Shown: one piece after another, positions 54,085 to 62,206 of the stretch
Numbering within the stretch: the stretch's first letter is position 1
How the letters are laid out: the number at the start of each line of letters is the position of its first letter
NCBI RefSeq assembly: GCF_900215505.1
Contig: NZ_LT907844.1
Span: 4,046,001-4,110,000, forward strand
Reading direction: 5' to 3'
Length of the DNA stretch: 64,000 nt
DNA from: Cohaesibacter sp. ES.047
GTDB taxonomy: Bacteria > Pseudomonadota > Alphaproteobacteria > Rhizobiales > Cohaesibacteraceae
Position numbers and translations under genes: made by a program
Notes under the pieces: model-generated
Told to the model about the DNA's origin: nothing
Databases searched by the model: none
The model's input: the letters and a program-made list of their open reading frames with translations, nothing else

Positions 54085-54867
54085 CTAATTAGAGTTGCCA
54101 AGATCGATTTCGGTAATGGTGGGTATTTTCTGACGCCGTTTCCGCAACCAATAAACCCCCAGCATGTCGATGATGCCAACCCAGAGCCGGTCAAAGATTC
54201 CATATTTTGAATTGCCATGGCTACGGCCGCGGTCAATCACGTCGATATGGACGATCTTGAGTCCTTCCCGCACCACGAGCGCCGGAAGAAACCGGTGCCA
54301 GGCTTCAAAGAATGGCAGGTTGAGAAAGACCTGACGGCGGATGACCTTGAGACCACAGCCGGAATCGCGGGTGTTGTCCTTGAGCAGCTTTTGGCGAATG
54401 GCGTTGGCCAGTCGGGATCCGTGTTTTTTCACGAAACCGTCCGTTCTCTTCATACGCTGGCCTGCCGCAAGCGCATAGTCAGGGCCCTTCTCTCTCAGGG
54501 CGGCGACCATTTGCGGGAAAAAGGCAGGATCATTCTGCCCGTCGCCATCAAGAGTAGCGATGAATTCGCCGCGCGCATGCAAAAGACCCGTTCTCACTGC
54601 GTTTGACTGGCCGCAAGATGTCGCGTGCCGAAGGTGTCGCAGCCATGGGCGCGTCCTTGCATAGTCCCGAAGCAACGTGTCGGTATCATCATCCGAGCCA
54701 TCGTCGACGATGATGAGTTCGAAGCTCAGATCTGTCAGTGCATTGCCAACCTCGTCGATCAGGAACGCCAGGTTGTCGCGTTCGTTCTTGCACGGGATGA
54801 TGACTGATACATCGCAGGCGTGGGATATCGGTGGCAAGGTGTCCAGCATGAGGATGTCCTGACTCAA
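54085..54867 (-). CDS. Family 2 glycosyltransferase, prenyl-phosphate sugar synthase type
   Basis: 260 residues. GT-A fold with DVSVIIPCKNERDNL, LIIVDDGSDDDTD, and catalytic DGDGQNDP (DxD-like). No C-terminal membrane helices, resembling Dpm1/RgtE rather than ArnC. Should load a sugar from a nucleotide donor onto polyprenyl phosphate. An alternative start is the ATG 18 bases downstream. Confidence 0.87.
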   Translation of the reverse strand: MSQDILMLDTLPPISHACDVSVIIPCKNERDNLAFLIDEVGNALTDLSFELIIVDDGSDDDTDTLLRDYARTRPWLRHLRHATSCGQSNAVRTGLLHARGEFIATLDGDGQNDPAFFPQMVAALREKGPDYALAAGQRMKRTDGFVKKHGSRLANAIRQKLLKDNTRDSGCGLKVIRRQVFLNLPFFEAWHRFLPALVVREGLKIVHIDVIDRGRSHGNSKYGIFDRLWVGIIDMLGVYWLRKRRQKIPTITEIDLGNSN

Positions 54868-54918
54868 GACGCAAATGGGTATCGACCGGCACAGTGACTG
54901 CGCCGAAGTCGCTTTCTC

Positions 54919-55767
54919 TTAGGCTTTTTGGCGCATCATGTGAAGAGCCTTGTAGAGTTTGCCAAGAGATAGTGCGCTTGTTTTTGGGATCCTGATTAAT
55001 CCGGCTTCTGACCGAAACAGCAGACGGCGATTGGCACACCAAAGGGCGAGCAGCCATGCAAATGAGGCACCATAAGTCAGACCTGCCACCGTATCAGAGG
55101 GGTAATGGGCTCCAACCACGATCCGCGACACACCGATCCAGAAGGCAACACCGAGCCAGATCCACTTGAGCCGAGGGAACAACAGGATGAAGATGATGGC
55201 CATTGCTCCGGCAGTCGCCGAATGGCCTGATGGAAAACTCTGAAAGCCCGAGGAAAAGCCCGGGGGATCGAAGTGGTGCGGCCCCAATTGATCGAAGTAA
55301 CGTGGCCGCGCCCGCCCGATCATCATTTTGATGAGATTGTTGGATATGCCCGACCCGGCAACCGCGACAAAGGCATAGAGGCCGAACATCTGGAACCGGG
55401 TCACAACGGCCACTGATGCCTTGTCGAGGCGGTGCCATGGCAACAGACCAAGAGCGAGCACAGTGATCCCGGCTGGTACGAGGATAACCTCGGATTTGGC
55501 AAAATCAGTATAGGCGCGAAAGAAGTGATAAGTCTCGCCCGAAATGGTGCTCCGCCAATGGCCAGCGGCTTCATCGAAAAACAGGAAACCGAGCGCCACA
55601 AGGCTGGCCATCACCACCAGAATCAACTGCCAATTCGGATGTTGAATAGCTGGAAGATCAAGTCCGGATCGCGCCCGAAAACCTCGTTTCCTGCGCACAA
55701 GGGAAAAGGCCCGGTATTGTTGTCCAAGGCGTTTGGCGGCGGATGTCAGAGCGTCGAGAATTGCCAT
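54919..55767 (-). CDS. PAP2-family membrane phosphatase
   Basis: 282 residues. Three catalytic motifs: KMMIGRARP, PSGHS, SRIVVGAHYPSD. About six membrane helices. May be a lipid A phosphatase (LpxE/LpxF-like) or an undecaprenyl-pyrophosphate phosphatase; the neighbouring sugar-transfer genes favour lipid A. Confidence 0.88.
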   Translation of the reverse strand: MAILDALTSAAKRLGQQYRAFSLVRRKRGFRARSGLDLPAIQHPNWQLILVVMASLVALGFLFFDEAAGHWRSTISGETYHFFRAYTDFAKSEVILVPAGITVLALGLLPWHRLDKASVAVVTRFQMFGLYAFVAVAGSGISNNLIKMMIGRARPRYFDQLGPHHFDPPGFSSGFQSFPSGHSATAGAMAIIFILLFPRLKWIWLGVAFWIGVSRIVVGAHYPSDTVAGLTYGASFAWLLALWCANRRLLFRSEAGLIRIPKTSALSLGKLYKALHMMRQKA

Positions 55768-55806
55768 GCTTATCAGTCTAATCCAGTTTGATTGTGCGGT
55801 GCCAGC

Positions 55807-57594
55807 TTACATCTTGAGGCGATAGAGGCCAAAGGATTGCCATTTACCGCCGTTCAGCTTGTAACCGTCCACACGCGCGATTTCCTCGATCTGAGCCTGC
55901 TGCTTATCAATCACTTCGAAAAAGCCCTTTTCCTCGTGACGCTCGACGATGGCGATGCGGCAACCGGCCTCGGTCAGGAATTTTGCGGCTGACTGCCCGC
56001 CCCTGAACTGCGTATCGGTGCCCAGAAGGAAAACCAGACTGGGTTCGGAATAGCCGGCACTGGCCACTTCCACGCTTTCGCATGGCTTGACCCGATTGAC
56101 CGTTTCCTCAAGCTGGTTCGAAAGCCAGACGGATCGGAAGGACGGGAAAATCGTTCCGTGGATCGAGAGGTAGAGGATCGGCGCCACAGTGGCAGCCAGA
56201 ATGAAGGCCGCCATCACGCGCCCGCGGATGAAAACAGCATAGCACAACAGGCCAAGTCCAGAGGCGACAAGCCCCAGCCCAAACGCTGCGGGATTGATCG
56301 CGCCCTCAAGCACGATGAGAGCAATGGGCGCACCGAGACCGAGCACGATGCTGATGATCGGAATAAGCAGAGCGACAATCCGCGCCCAAAGCGGACGCCA
56401 GATGGTTGCAAGGTTTTCAAGAGCGGCTGCGGTCAGAATCGCCAGCGCAGGCAGCACCGGCAGGATGTAATGCGGCAACTTGGTGGGCACAAGCTCGAAC
56501 AGGATCCATGTCGGCACGATCCATGAGAGGGCAAAGCGGACGGACTTGAGCTTCTTCTGCTTCCAGATCCAGACGACCGAGAGGATCAGAAAGACCGAAA
56601 CCGGCCAGAAGGTGCCAATCGTGGCGGCAAGATAGGTGCCCGGAGGTGCGCCGTGCGACTCTTTGCCTGAGGCCACCTTGCCGATCATGTCCTTGCCGAC
56701 GGATTCAAGATAGAAGCCCCAGTCGGTGTGAATGCCAATGGCGATAAACCACGGCAACGTTATGACGAGAAAGAGCGGAATACCAATCTTCCAGCCCGTC
56801 CCCCTCAGCCAGCCAATGGAGCGCTCTTGTAGCGTGACAAACAGAATGGTCAGGCCGGACACCATCAGGATGATCGGCCCCTTGATCAGCACGGCAACGC
56901 CCAGTGAGGCCCACAGCAGGATCCCCTGCCAGCGTTTGAGGCCCGAGCGTTGATCATAAAGCTCCCAAAGCAGCCATTGCACAGCGAGGATCGTTGCCAA
57001 CAGCATGGCGTCCGTCTTGGCGAGGCGCGCTTCCACCCCTAAAAGGATAGCCGCCGCCATGCCCAATCCGGCCAGAAAACCAACACGCACAGAAGCCATG
57101 CGCATCCCAATGAGGAAAGTCAGCCCGACACTCAATAGCGCGCCGACAAGAGACGGAATGCGATAGGCCCAGATCGGGGCATTTTCCCCCTGTCCCGTCG
57201 CCTTTGCGCTGAGCACCTGCAACCAATAGATCCCGACCGGTTTCTTGTAGCGTGTGCCATCCTGAAAACGGATATCGACATAGTCGCCCGCCTCCATCAT
57301 CTGCTTGGAGGCTTGAGCAAATCGCGCCTCGTCGCGGTCAACCGGCGGAATGGAATTGAAGCCCGGCAGGAAGCAGACCAGAGCGAACAACATCAGGGCA
57401 AGAAAAGACCTGATGCGCGAGGAACACAAACTATTGAGGCCGTTCTGGATGGCATCGCTCAGGGACGTGATCCAATCAGGCTCAACAGGGTGCCTGTCGC
57501 CGGATTGGTGCCAATGCGCTCCGGTCTTGGTATTGGGCATTGGATGGCCTTCAGGGCGGTTGGGATCCTGAGGGAATTGGCCAAGGTCTGACAT
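55807..57594 (-). CDS. ArnT-like integral membrane glycosyltransferase (GT39/GT83)
   Basis: 595 residues, ~12 membrane helices. N-terminal catalytic loop PPVDRDEARFAQAS (Asp-Glu) and KKPVGIYWLQ, typical of ArnT/RgtA-D enzymes that move a sugar from polyprenyl phosphate onto lipid A or core on the periplasmic side. A ~130-residue C-terminal soluble domain follows. Works logically with the GT2, LAB_N and PAP2 genes downstream. Confidence 0.88.
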   Translation of the reverse strand: MSDLGQFPQDPNRPEGHPMPNTKTGAHWHQSGDRHPVEPDWITSLSDAIQNGLNSLCSSRIRSFLALMLFALVCFLPGFNSIPPVDRDEARFAQASKQMMEAGDYVDIRFQDGTRYKKPVGIYWLQVLSAKATGQGENAPIWAYRIPSLVGALLSVGLTFLIGMRMASVRVGFLAGLGMAAAILLGVEARLAKTDAMLLATILAVQWLLWELYDQRSGLKRWQGILLWASLGVAVLIKGPIILMVSGLTILFVTLQERSIGWLRGTGWKIGIPLFLVITLPWFIAIGIHTDWGFYLESVGKDMIGKVASGKESHGAPPGTYLAATIGTFWPVSVFLILSVVWIWKQKKLKSVRFALSWIVPTWILFELVPTKLPHYILPVLPALAILTAAALENLATIWRPLWARIVALLIPIISIVLGLGAPIALIVLEGAINPAAFGLGLVASGLGLLCYAVFIRGRVMAAFILAATVAPILYLSIHGTIFPSFRSVWLSNQLEETVNRVKPCESVEVASAGYSEPSLVFLLGTDTQFRGGQSAAKFLTEAGCRIAIVERHEEKGFFEVIDKQQAQIEEIARVDGYKLNGGKWQSFGLYRLKM

Positions 57595-57760
57595 GTGTCT
57601 CTCACCGGCTTGAGCCTTTGATAGGCGCTGGATGGTTGGGTCTGCCCGATCCTATAACGGATTTGTTCCCGATTGCACAGGGCGATCCGGCGCAGGGTGC
57701 AAAAACTAAAAAGAACCCTGCCCCATTTTCTCAGGCAAGCGCATCGATGGCATCGGTGGC

Positions 57761-58375
57761 TTAAGCCGATTGGCGCTCAAACACGACACACAGATTGTTG
57801 GCGGGCATGGTTTCTGTTCTGACAAGGTCCAATTCGGAGCGCTTTGCCAGATCAACGACATCTTCAAGATGACGGACACCCCACTCGGGATTGCGTTCGC
57901 GCAATGAGCCGTCAAATGCAGCGTTGCTCTCGACAAAGGGCTGTCCCTTCTGTCGATAGGGCCCGTAAAGAATGAGCTTGCCACCCTGTGGCAACAGCTT
58001 TCCGGCAGTCTTCATCATCCCTTCAGTTGCGGCCCATGGGCTGATGTGAACCATATTGATGGCGATGATCGCATCTGCCGCTTCGATGGTCCAATCCTCA
58101 CGTGAGGCATCAATCGTCAATGGTTGGCGCAAATTGTCGCGTTCCACGTCTTCGATCCATGCCGCGATGGAAGCCCGTGCTTCTTCTGATGGATCAGACG
58201 GTTGCCAGATCAGGTGGGAAAAATGCTGTGCGAAATGAATGATATGCTCGCCGGTGCCACTGGCCAGCTCGAGAACGAGACCGCTTGTTGGCAGAACGTC
58301 TTGCAAAAGCAAGCGAATTGGCTCGCGGTTGCGTTGAGCGGATGGACTGGAGAGTTTTGATGCGGAACCGGACAT
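57761..58375 (-). CDS. DUF938 SAM-dependent methyltransferase-like protein
   Basis: 204 residues from ATG 58375. Motif I LELASGTGEHIIHFAQHF, then WQPSDPSEEARASI and AINMVHISPW, matching DUF938. Substrate unknown. No close operon partner. Confidence 0.85.
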   Translation of the reverse strand: MSGSASKLSSPSAQRNREPIRLLLQDVLPTSGLVLELASGTGEHIIHFAQHFSHLIWQPSDPSEEARASIAAWIEDVERDNLRQPLTIDASREDWTIEAADAIIAINMVHISPWAATEGMMKTAGKLLPQGGKLILYGPYRQKGQPFVESNAAFDGSLRERNPEWGVRHLEDVVDLAKRSELDLVRTETMPANNLCVVFERQSA

Positions 58376-58517
58376 AGGCGCTCCTGCTGTAGAATCCCGA
58401 TAGGTTTGTCCAAAAGCCAATTTTCAGCCCTTGATTTCATTGAGATTTTTTAAACGCGCGGAAAAGGTTTGGTCAGGAATTCCTCATTGTTCTGTCCGCC
58501 AAAAAACTCCAGTTGTT

Positions 58518-59492
58518 TTATCTTAATATTTGCCCCAGGCTACGAAACACAACCAGAGGCATTAAACTTCTAAAGTGATCTGGCCTCCCGACCACTTTCC
58601 GACCAGCAATTGCAATTGGTCTGGCTAACGTTGCCCATATGATTGCTTCATCCGCCGGTTCATCCTCTTCTCGGCTTTCAAAATCTTTGGAGTCTCCGTC
58701 AAGTATACAGGCGACAGACCAATCTCCATCAATGGCGTAACCATATTTCAACAGAGTATCGCCTTGATCGTGCAGCAATGATTCTTGCTTTAATGAGAAC
58801 CAATAGCAGTCGTCAGATGTTTCCAGCACGGCAACCACCGAGAATGGTGAATACCGAACAACGTGGCTAATGCCTTCCACTATTGCGTCGAGGTAGATAT
58901 TGAAATTGCCAATAATTGTTTCTCTTTGCTGCTTAAGCTCCTTTCGTTTTTGGGGAGCAGATTTTAAGCAATTTCGGCCTAAATTTCCTGTATCCAAGGA
59001 TGCAATTTCGTCATCTATTCTACTTAGATCTGGCACCAAGGTTTCAGGTCTCAGCATTATGGCCTTTGTTATTGCATCAAGAAGACGAGAATTGTCGGCT
59101 ATTTGCCTGAATGGTGTTAGGTCATATATTTGGAGTTTACCGATAAGAATTCTTAATGTTCCAACTTTCAGATCATCCGGCTCTTGCACCTGCGCATCGG
59201 CTACATATTGTATAAGAGCTTTGGCCTGGGCCCACTCTGGGTTCTTCTTTATTGTTTCTGAGGACTTATCGGCTGAGCCTCTTTCATATTCTCCAGATGC
59301 ATCGACAGACATTCCCAGAAAACTGGCAATCCTAGCGGATGTAGATAGGCCCAGCTTCCTATTCGCCTCTGTCTCTTGAGAAATATTGTGCTCTACAACT
59401 AGCCCTTCGGCCATGAACTGAGCTAGGAAGCTAGAAACCTTGGGACGGTCCACATACATAAAGTCGATAAGTTGGTTTGAATAGTCTGTCAT
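58518..59492 (-). CDS. Unknown protein, DUF6414-like (tentative)
   Basis: 324 residues. Starts TDYSNQLIDFMYVDRPKVSS, a YVD-K/R-SSxLAQ pattern that recalls DUF6414 proteins. Two alpha/beta sections joined by a Lys/Glu helix (QKRKELKQQRETI). No signal peptide or membrane segment. AT-richer than the host genes to its left and next to tRNA-Arg, so probably acquired. Function unknown. Confidence 0.6.
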   Translation of the reverse strand: MTDYSNQLIDFMYVDRPKVSSFLAQFMAEGLVVEHNISQETEANRKLGLSTSARIASFLGMSVDASGEYERGSADKSSETIKKNPEWAQAKALIQYVADAQVQEPDDLKVGTLRILIGKLQIYDLTPFRQIADNSRLLDAITKAIMLRPETLVPDLSRIDDEIASLDTGNLGRNCLKSAPQKRKELKQQRETIIGNFNIYLDAIVEGISHVVRYSPFSVVAVLETSDDCYWFSLKQESLLHDQGDTLLKYGYAIDGDWSVACILDGDSKDFESREEDEPADEAIIWATLARPIAIAGRKVVGRPDHFRSLMPLVVFRSLGQILR

Positions 59493-59702
59493 CTGCTACC
59501 TCTAGGCGAATATGATTGAGGCTCGACCGACAAAAAGCAATGTTTTCTTATTCTTGATACAGAAATTATTATCTAAGACTCTGTACGCAACTTAGGATAG
59601 ACAAAACAGTAGGGGATTCTGACCCAAAACAAGGGTTAAATGGACAAACCTTTAGGGATTCGTCACCTGCAGAAGCTGTTACCGGAAAGGCCATGGAGAA
59701 AA

Positions 59703-59779
59703 TGGCGACCCCTGAAGGATTCGAACCCTCGACCTGCTGATTAGAAGTCAGCTGCTCTATCCAACTGAGCTAAGGGGCC
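59703..59779 (-). tRNA. tRNA-Arg (UCU)
   Basis: 77 bases on the minus strand including encoded CCA (59703-59705). Acceptor GGCCCCT / AGGGGTC, anticodon loop TTCTAAT giving UCU, T-loop TTCGAATC. Its 5' side faces the integrase of the mobilizable element. Confidence 0.95.
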
Positions 59780-59854
59780 TCATCACAAAAACATCAAATA
59801 AAAACAGATGTTTGATGCGCGGTGCTATGGAGAACAAAAAAGAACGGAAACTGA

Positions 59855-59885
59855 GGTTTACAGCGGGTTTACAGCTGGTTTACAG
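59855..59885 (+). repeat. Three GGTTTACAG direct repeats at 11-bp spacing
   Basis: Copies at 59855-59863, 59866-59874 and 59877-59885, start-to-start distance exactly 11. The last overlaps the integrase stop codon. Spacing of one helical turn suggests cooperative protein binding, such as integrase arm sites or excisionase sites beside the attachment site. Confidence 0.75.
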
Positions 59886-61013
59886 AATCTGTTCTCTTTC
59901 TGTTGCGCGTTCATAACGTTCCTTCTGGCTTTTTGCAATTTCTTTATCCGAAACATACAATTCAATCAACTTTTCAACACGCTCCCTTTCCCATCCGAGG
60001 ATACGTGCAATTTCATCATTGGAAAAGCCAGCCAATTTAAACTCCGTACATGCATTACCCCTGAGATCATGCAGATGTTTATCAATCCCATGCTTATCGC
60101 GATGGCGATTAAAACTGGTAGAAAACCCATCCTTGGTCCACGCTCTTCCATTTTCATTACAAAGTATCGTAAGAGTCGAAACAGGAATGCTTCTCGAACC
60201 TTTATAATGGGCTATTTCTTCAAGGATCTTTCGTATTTCTGAATGTATAGGAATGGCTAATCTTTTCTGTTTCGCAATACTTCCATTTGAATTACGACGT
60301 TTGCTCTTGTGTGAGTGCCAATCAAACTTGTAACCTTTGTCTGCGTCGGTTTTTATAGACACCAGATCGTGCCGACGAAGACCGGTATATTTGGCCAGTA
60401 ACAATCCCCACCTTAGCTGCGGGCTCGCATCTGCACAAAACCTTTCAATTTCTTCTGTTGTCCAGATAATGTCAGAGCGATCAGCTCTATGCAGTCTTTT
60501 GATACCAGACAATACGTGATTGTCGATCTTCTTCATGTATTTGGCAAAATTAGCAAGGCGGGTAAGACCCTGAACAAGTCGGTCGGCTTTTCGAGGACGA
60601 TCGGACCATTGATATTGCCATTCCAATACGTCACCAAAAAAGTCTGTAGCCTCGAAAATCTTGATATCATCATCACCAAATTCATCAGAGATAAGCGCGA
60701 ATACTTCTTCGTACCCCCGCTTGGTATCTCGCGCGAGCTTAGCCCATTCTCCAGATCTTCGAAATTCTGTAATCAGATCATTAATAGAGAAGAACGATTT
60801 TGGAAGGGTGCCGTTGACGTTGAGGGAAGCCTTGGCGTTATTGTACGCATCAAGAAACTGGTCGCTGACAGGCTCAGGTTCTGGTTTGTTCTTGCTCCGC
60901 CAAAACACCGGAGATCCTTTCTCGCGATTGACCTTGTAATAATACGTACACGTCCCGTCGGCGAGCTTTTTAGAATATTTATGTATGCCTTTTAGTTTTG
61001 CAGCCACCATCAC
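59880..61013 (-). CDS. Tyrosine integrase of the tRNA-Arg element
   Basis: 377 residues. N-terminal arm/core-binding domain with an aromatic KYSKKLADGTCTYYYKVN start, catalytic Arg in YTGLRRHDL, HDLRGNA (HxxR), ILGWERE (Trp in place of third-position His), nucleophile Tyr in LIELYVSD. Start overlaps the excisionase-like gene by 4 bases. A different lineage from the prophage integrase at 20.7 kb. Confidence 0.88.
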   Translation of the reverse strand: MMVAAKLKGIHKYSKKLADGTCTYYYKVNREKGSPVFWRSKNKPEPEPVSDQFLDAYNNAKASLNVNGTLPKSFFSINDLITEFRRSGEWAKLARDTKRGYEEVFALISDEFGDDDIKIFEATDFFGDVLEWQYQWSDRPRKADRLVQGLTRLANFAKYMKKIDNHVLSGIKRLHRADRSDIIWTTEEIERFCADASPQLRWGLLLAKYTGLRRHDLVSIKTDADKGYKFDWHSHKSKRRNSNGSIAKQKRLAIPIHSEIRKILEEIAHYKGSRSIPVSTLTILCNENGRAWTKDGFSTSFNRHRDKHGIDKHLHDLRGNACTEFKLAGFSNDEIARILGWERERVEKLIELYVSDKEIAKSQKERYERATEREQIL

Positions 61014-61270
61014 AGCCCCCTGCTCTTCCGACTTTGGCGACGTTTGTATGCCGCATTTGACGGGTCATCGTCAGGATCATTAGATGACAAGCCACTGATT
61101 GCATCAAGGCACAAATCGATTGCTTTACGATCATAAAGGCCAATAACTGGTATTGATTTTGGCAGCATTCCTATAGTCACATAGTGAGAGAATGTGGTTG
61201 CGCACATATTGCAATATGCGGCGGCTTCTTTCCGTTTCAAAAGACGTTTATCCAAGTGCTTTTCCTTCAA
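61010..61270 (-). CDS. Excisionase-like HTH protein
   Basis: 86 residues. LLKRKEAAAYCNMCATTFSH and YDRKAIDLCLDAI match AlpA/Xis-type winged-helix proteins. Overlaps the integrase start, so both are made together. Likely directs excision. Confidence 0.75.
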   Translation of the reverse strand: MKEKHLDKRLLKRKEAAAYCNMCATTFSHYVTIGMLPKSIPVIGLYDRKAIDLCLDAISGLSSNDPDDDPSNAAYKRRQSRKSRGL

Positions 61271-61452
61271 CCAAATTTGGAATGAGGACCAAAAAATGGC
61301 CGCTCATCGGAATCATTGGCTGGCTCCGGAAATTCGGAACAAAATGGCAACTTTAATCAAGGTTATGGTTAATTTTTTCAAAATGACATGCGATCACAGA
61401 CAAAGGCCCTATTTCCCCAACAACGACCACCGAACAGTTGAGGAGAATTGAA

Positions 61453-61923
61453 TTGTCAGACGAAAAATTCAACGAAGAAGACATTGTTAAACGCCTATTG
61501 AATCGCGAAAGCGAGATAGCCAAAACACAGAAACATCAGTTTCTGGAGTCCACGATACAATCGGAGAAGCACGTCAAGGCAATGGGGTCGTCCATGACGG
61601 AAGTTGCGACACTTGCGAACTCCATCATGGACCGGATGCTGCGCGGGATGAAGAAGGTAGAAAAGGAGTTTGAGGATATTGTTCGAAAGCAGAGATCCTT
61701 TCATGTGGTGTCAAATCGCAAGATCCTTATCGCGGTGATATTGATGATACCCGTCTGGGCAACGGTTACGATGATCGGTATATGGGCATTGCCTTATGGC
61801 AACGCCAAAGTCGGTCTCGACCACCCCGGGAAATACACGATAATCGATCAGGATAAGGGTACAGTCTATTCCTGTGAAAAGATCAGCGTGAAAACAGGGC
61901 TGGATTGCCACCTGATGCACTGA
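61453..61923 (+). CDS. Single-pass membrane protein with helical N-terminal domain
   Basis: 156 residues using TTG 61453, because AGGAG lies 8 bases upstream. N-terminal ~85 residues are charged helix (SDEKFNEEDIVKRLLNRESE, ANSIMDRMLRGMKKVEKEFE), then one membrane helix (ILIAVILMIPVWATVTMIGI) and a ~45-residue outer tail with two cysteines. Placed like MbeB/MbeD-type accessory mobilisation proteins upstream of a relaxase; no homology claimed. Confidence 0.65.
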   Translation: MSDEKFNEEDIVKRLLNRESEIAKTQKHQFLESTIQSEKHVKAMGSSMTEVATLANSIMDRMLRGMKKVEKEFEDIVRKQRSFHVVSNRKILIAVILMIPVWATVTMIGIWALPYGNAKVGLDHPGKYTIIDQDKGTVYSCEKISVKTGLDCHLMH

Positions 61924-61939
61924 TTTTGCAAACCAACAC

Positions 61940-61973
61940 ATGCCTTTGCCCTTCGATGGATTGGCAAAGGCAT
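61940..61973. repeat. Inverted repeat A (oriT region)
   Basis: ATGCCTTTGCC (61940-61950) / GGCAAAGGCAT (61963-61973), perfect 11-bp arms. Confidence 0.85.
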
Positions 61974-61974
61974 C

Positions 61975-62020
61975 ATGCAATATCAATGTAGACACATATA
62001 TATCGGAATTGATATTGCAT
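61975..62020. repeat. Inverted repeat B (oriT region)
   Basis: ATGCAATATCAAT (61975-61987) / ATTGATATTGCAT (62008-62020), perfect 13-bp arms around an AT-rich 20-base loop. Confidence 0.85.
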
Positions 62021-62023
62021 GAT

Positions 62024-62041
62024 CGGTCGGAAGTCCGACCG
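62024..62041. repeat. Inverted repeat C (oriT region)
   Basis: CGGTCGGA / TCCGACCG with a 2-base loop, GC-rich 8-bp stem. Confidence 0.8.
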
Positions 62042-62078
62042 AAATCGGAAAGTCCAGAAAGAGCGATCAGCGGTTCTG

Positions 62079-62129
62079 GCTCACGGAAAATGGAGGAGCC
62101 TTCAGGAGGATCCATTTTCCCTTGTGAGC
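62079..62129. repeat. Inverted repeat D (oriT region)
   Basis: GCTCAC then GGAAAATGGA (62079-62094) pair with TCCATTTTCC (62111-62120) and GTGAGC (62124-62129); a 16-bp stem with a 3-base bulge. Confidence 0.85.
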
Positions 62130-62206
62130 AATGTAAAAATTCCTTCGTTATTTTAAAAAAATTCCTATTTCCCCATTATAATAATAAATTGATATGGGGC
62201 CCGTAG

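Larger units (their letters stand above)
61924..62206 (+). other. Candidate origin of transfer
   Basis: Non-coding 283-base segment directly upstream of the relaxase gene, holding four consecutive perfect inverted repeats (A-D) and an AT-rich end. MobV relaxases are usually encoded immediately downstream of their oriT, which contains hairpins. The nick site itself cannot be placed from sequence alone. Confidence 0.55.

Noticed and set aside
59855-59885. GGTTTACAG repeats considered as plasmid iterons or DnaA boxes
   Set aside because: Only three copies, sequence unlike TTATNCACA, and no replication gene beside them; integrase-related binding is simpler.
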